Assembly: GCA_933207985.1 (NCBI GenBank)
Contig: OW240917.1
Coordinates: 119,600,754 to 119,664,753 of the forward strand
Direction: 5' to 3'
Origin: Pelobates cultripes
Taxonomy: Eukaryota; Chordata; Amphibia; Anura; Pelobatidae
DNA: 64,000 nt
Below, piece after piece: positions 61,518-64,000 of the stretch (positions are counted from its first letter, which is position 1; each line of letters begins with the position of its first letter). The notes beneath the pieces were generated by a model that did no database searches, had not been told where the DNA came from, and saw only the letters and a list, made by a program, of their open reading frames with translations. The position numbers and the translations under genes are program-made.

Positions 61518-61942
61518 TTCAACGTCAAATTGTCTAGAAAAGGTGTCAGCTCTAATGTTCTTAGAACGTAGTTGATAATGAAGTTAAAGTGAGACAAAAA
61601 TAATGACCATCTAGCTTGTCTAGAAGACAGTTGTTTGGCATCCCCAATATATGCCAGGTTCTTGTGATCAGTAATAATCAGAATGGGATCCTTGGAACCC
61701 TCCAAAAGATGTTGCCATTCCTTAAGCGCTAGTATGATGGCTAACAGTTCTCTATTACCAATGTCATAGTTACACTTGGCAGGAGACAACTTTCTGGAGA
61801 AGTAACCACAAGGATGCAAAGGGGAATCCTGACTCTCTCTCTGAGAAAGAACAGCCCCAACCCCTATTTCGGAGACGTCAACCTCAACTAGGAAAGATTT
61901 ACTAGTGTCATGTTGTTTTAATATGTCAGCAGATGCGAACAT
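61508..61942 (-). pseudogene. RNase H domain of the chromovirus
   Basis: [18 protein letters not shown] (first Asp), [20 protein letters not shown] (Glu), then [20 protein letters not shown] (Asp), and [16 protein letters not shown]. It lies in one open frame and removes the RNA strand during replication in intact relatives. Confidence 0.92.
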
Positions 61943-61972
61943 TTGTTTAAGAAGCTCAAAAGCCTCTTTAGG

Positions 61973-62225
61973 TCATATAGTACAATTAGCCCCCTTGCGA
62001 GTCATATTGGTGATGGGAGCTATTACCGAAGAGAAATCTTTGATGAATCTCCTGTAATAGTTAGAGAAACCAATAAACCTCTGTATGGGTTTTAACCCAC
62101 TGGGTAATGGCCATTGTAGAACGGCCTCTAGTTTGCGAGGATCCATTTGGAAACCAGAGGCAGAAATCTTATACCCCAAAAACTGAACCTCATGTTGATT
62201 GAAATGGAAAAATCAATTAAAGTAT
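61973..62225 (-). pseudogene. Reverse transcriptase C-terminal end of the chromovirus
   Basis: [40 protein letters not shown] and [10 protein letters not shown] are the thumb/connection part of Ty3/gypsy RT. The palm with the active-site Asp residues would lie to the right and has been displaced by provirus B. Confidence 0.88.
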
Positions 62226-62899
62226 TGATTATTTCTTTGTGTATCTGCCCCTGGCCAAATCAATGAAACGATGCGTGCACGCTCCCTGAAGTAATTCACA
62301 CCAGAACACAGGTTCCAGGTTGTTGAATAACTTGAGGAAAGTTTATTCAGAGGGGACGGCAGGTCCCTTTTAAAGCAAAATTACATCATAAGCATTGTCA
62401 GAGATAACATGGAATAATACATCAATAATTGGTTAAGTGTTAAGTGTTTTATTCAAAGCACGTCCTACAGGGTGTGCCTTCTTATGTCATTACTGTCGTC
62501 ATGGAGTTCTCCCCCAGGATTCCAGCGCCATCTTGGAAATTAGAGTGTTTGGTCGATGGGTGGGGTACTCCTGAGTGACATCTAGTGGTCAGTTTAGTAA
62601 TTTATTGAATAATATTAAGTATAACTAAATGGAGTAAATAGACATTTTACTAGCTAAAAATATGTCAATATTTCATGTCACCAGGTCCATGAGGGTCTCC
62701 CACGGTTTCCCGGCGCCATCTTGCTGCACGAGGTAGTTAGTCGGTGTTTAAAGGGGCAGGGGGAGGAAGGGGTTAGAAGCTTCTAGCAGCCATCTTGATT
62801 AGAGCACGTGTGTATAGCTTTATATATAATATATCGTGGAATGAGTAAATAGACATTTTCACTAACTAGGAAATATGTGCAGACCTTATTTCCACAACA
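62226..62899 (-). repeat. 3' LTR of provirus B with duplicated U3
   Basis: 674 bp, against 458 bp for the solo family B LTR. In minus sense it starts TGTTGTGGAAATAAGG, and after about 218 bp the U3 opening recurs (GACATATTTTTAGCTAGTAA and AAATGTCTATTTAC). Both copies contain CAAGATGGCGC. TATA-like TTTTAAAGGG and AATAAA follow once. Confidence 0.82.
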
Positions 62900-62900
62900 G

Positions 62901-62912
62901 TCCCCCCTAAAA
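62901..62912 (-). other. Polypurine tract of provirus B
   Basis: TTTTAGGGGGGA on the minus strand, one base from the LTR start. It is the plus-strand primer site in retroviral replication. Confidence 0.85.
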
Positions 62913-63087
62913 TGGCTATTTACCATAACAACTGCTACTGTCCCTAATGTGTTCCTAGCTGCCTGCAGCTCATCTGTCTTAACAAGCATCGAACACTTCA
63001 CTCCGTGGGTAACCCGCGGCGGCTAGTCCACCACATCTCCACACGTGAGACTCGCCTGCTAAGACAGACGCTTTCCCTACACTGTCC

Positions 63088-63999
63088 CTACAGGAAAGCA
63101 GTTGTCTGTTTGAACTGATGTGCTTGAAGGGGTGTATGTGGAGTGTCATCTTCGAGGTCTGGGATATCTTGATGTAGGAAAGTAGGGGTCACGTCATCTA
63201 TAGTCTTATCTACCGCTTTCTGTAAGTACTTCTGTATGCAAGGGAGCACGCAACAGGTTAAAAATAAGAAGATGATAATTATTATAAGAACAGCTGTCCC
63301 TACCTGGAAGAGGGTCCTTTGCCAACCATTCATCCACCCAAACCATCTGTCCCAAGTGTCAGTGACTCCTGAATTTTTCTTTAGCTCGTCTGCAAGACTA
63401 TCTAGCTTCTCTATGGCCATAGTCACCTTACCATTGGGCCCAGTGTTGTCTGGAATGTATGTGCAGCATGTCATGGTCTCAGGGAGGATTTTACATACAC
63501 CCCCTTTCTCAGCTAAAATCATATCTAGGGCCATTCTGTTCTGAAATGTCATTTGGGTAGTGGCTTGTAATTACTCTGCCAGGCCCTGTAGGGCATCCCT
63601 AGTGTAGTTGACAAAGCGCTGTTGATTATAGTAAATGTAGTTAATCCAATTGACATTTTTGTTAGCAGTTATCATTGGAATTAGGGATTCAAATCCTGCA
63701 GCCACTTCATCTCTTGCTTTGTATTCTTTAGGCACCCCCCTTGGCACACCTATGGCATCAATATACACATGGGGGTCAAAGCTCCCTCGGATAGGAGCCC
63801 CTCGTTTGGTTCTAGAGTGTACATGTGTAAGGTTTAACGTGTTATGACTACCATCTGGAATAATGTGGATAGGCATTATGACTTTGGTTAGGGCACACTC
63901 CCCCCACCATTGCTCAGCTAATTGGGACCTCAATTGTCTGTCACCACATAACCAATAGATATCTCCAATGGTCTTTGCATGATTTATTAGCAGTGACAC
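63088..63999 (-). pseudogene. Retroviral envelope pseudogene (provirus B), partial
   Basis: One reading frame covers the end of the surface subunit and the transmembrane subunit. A Trp/Cys-rich block and an Arg/Lys-rich cleavage-type site lie near 63790-63990. A conserved Glu-Lys-Gly-Gly segment with a Cys and a following Cys-Cys lies near 63465-63510. Then come a Trp-rich juxtamembrane stretch, a hydrophobic anchor near 63235-63300 and a cytoplasmic tail. The frame is broken by an in-frame TAA at 63571-63573. The N-terminus is outside the window. The type resembles gamma/epsilon-like envelopes. Confidence 0.82.
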
Positions 64000-64000
64000 A

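Larger units (their letters stand above)
60040..62225 (-). mobile_element. Ty3/gypsy chromovirus remnant
   Basis: A minus-strand pol region in the order RT end, RNase H, integrase, chromodomain, the Ty3/gypsy order. Frames change repeatedly. The front is cut at 62225 by the LTR of provirus B and the end at 60040 by the family A LTR fragment, so neither of its own LTRs is present. Confidence 0.9.
62226..64000 (-). mobile_element. 3' end of a second provirus (family B), continues past the window
   Basis: Minus-strand provirus with 3' LTR 62226-62899, polypurine tract 62901-62912 and envelope remnant 63088-63999. It is inserted in the Ty3/gypsy element, so it is the younger of the two. The rest lies to the right of the window. 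Confidence 0.87.

Overview
The window looks like an amphibian (probably anuran) nuclear genome. It carries one vertebrate multi-exon gene in a landscape built almost entirely of transposable elements: TTAA-target MITEs, hAT, Tc1, L1/Tx1, CR1, L2/Rex1-like, DIRS, Ty3/gypsy chromovirus and endogenous retroviruses. The amphibian assignment is an inference from this repeat mix; no species can be named from the sequence alone.

The only host gene I can support is HADH (mitochondrial short/medium-chain 3-hydroxyacyl-CoA dehydrogenase) on the minus strand. Eight coding exons run from the ATG at 34584 down to the stop at 16728-16730. Phases join cleanly into 312 residues with every catalytic residue present. 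Intron 4 uses a GC-AG donor. The promoter side has a perfect TGACGTCA site 51 bp above the ATG, and then, about 245 bp above the ATG, a roughly 690-bp minisatellite rich in CAGCTG hexamers.

Layout. 1-2.6 kb: broken L1/Tx1 LINE (minus). 5.69-7.56 kb: ORF1-only (HAL1-like) L1 with an intact 338-aa ORF and a 15-bp target duplication. 9.7-11.35 kb: two TTAA MITEs. 12.0-13.15 kb: dead Tc1 element. 16.7-34.6 kb: HADH, its introns full of MITEs, hAT remnants, a second ORF1-only L1 and an L1 3' end. 34.8-35.5 kb: minisatellite. 35.7-38.6 kb: a TTAA MITE split by a 2.4-kb hAT-like element carrying a 236-bp palindrome. 39.0-40.9 kb: LTR-like fragment and a truncated CR1. 40.9-52.8 kb: a minus-strand provirus with paired LTRs, itself inserted in a MITE and internally carrying a nearly full-length 6-kb CR1, which in turn holds a TTAA MITE and a hAT element (with a 100-N assembly gap). 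53.2-57.8 kb: a DIRS tyrosine-recombinase retroelement with inverted terminal repeats and an internal complementary region. 58.4-59.0 kb: LINE RT tail. 60.0-62.2 kb: Ty3/gypsy chromovirus remnant. 62.2-64.0 kb: the 3' end of a second provirus with a duplicated-U3 LTR.

The most unusual signals are a chain of about eight consecutive hairpins in the leader of the 41-53 kb provirus, a short stretch of host flank copied to the inner side of its 3' LTR, the complete DIRS ITR/ICR architecture, the tandem 5' monomers of the CR1, and a hammerhead-like core in HADH intron 5. All coordinates, stems and counts were read by eye; no database search was run.
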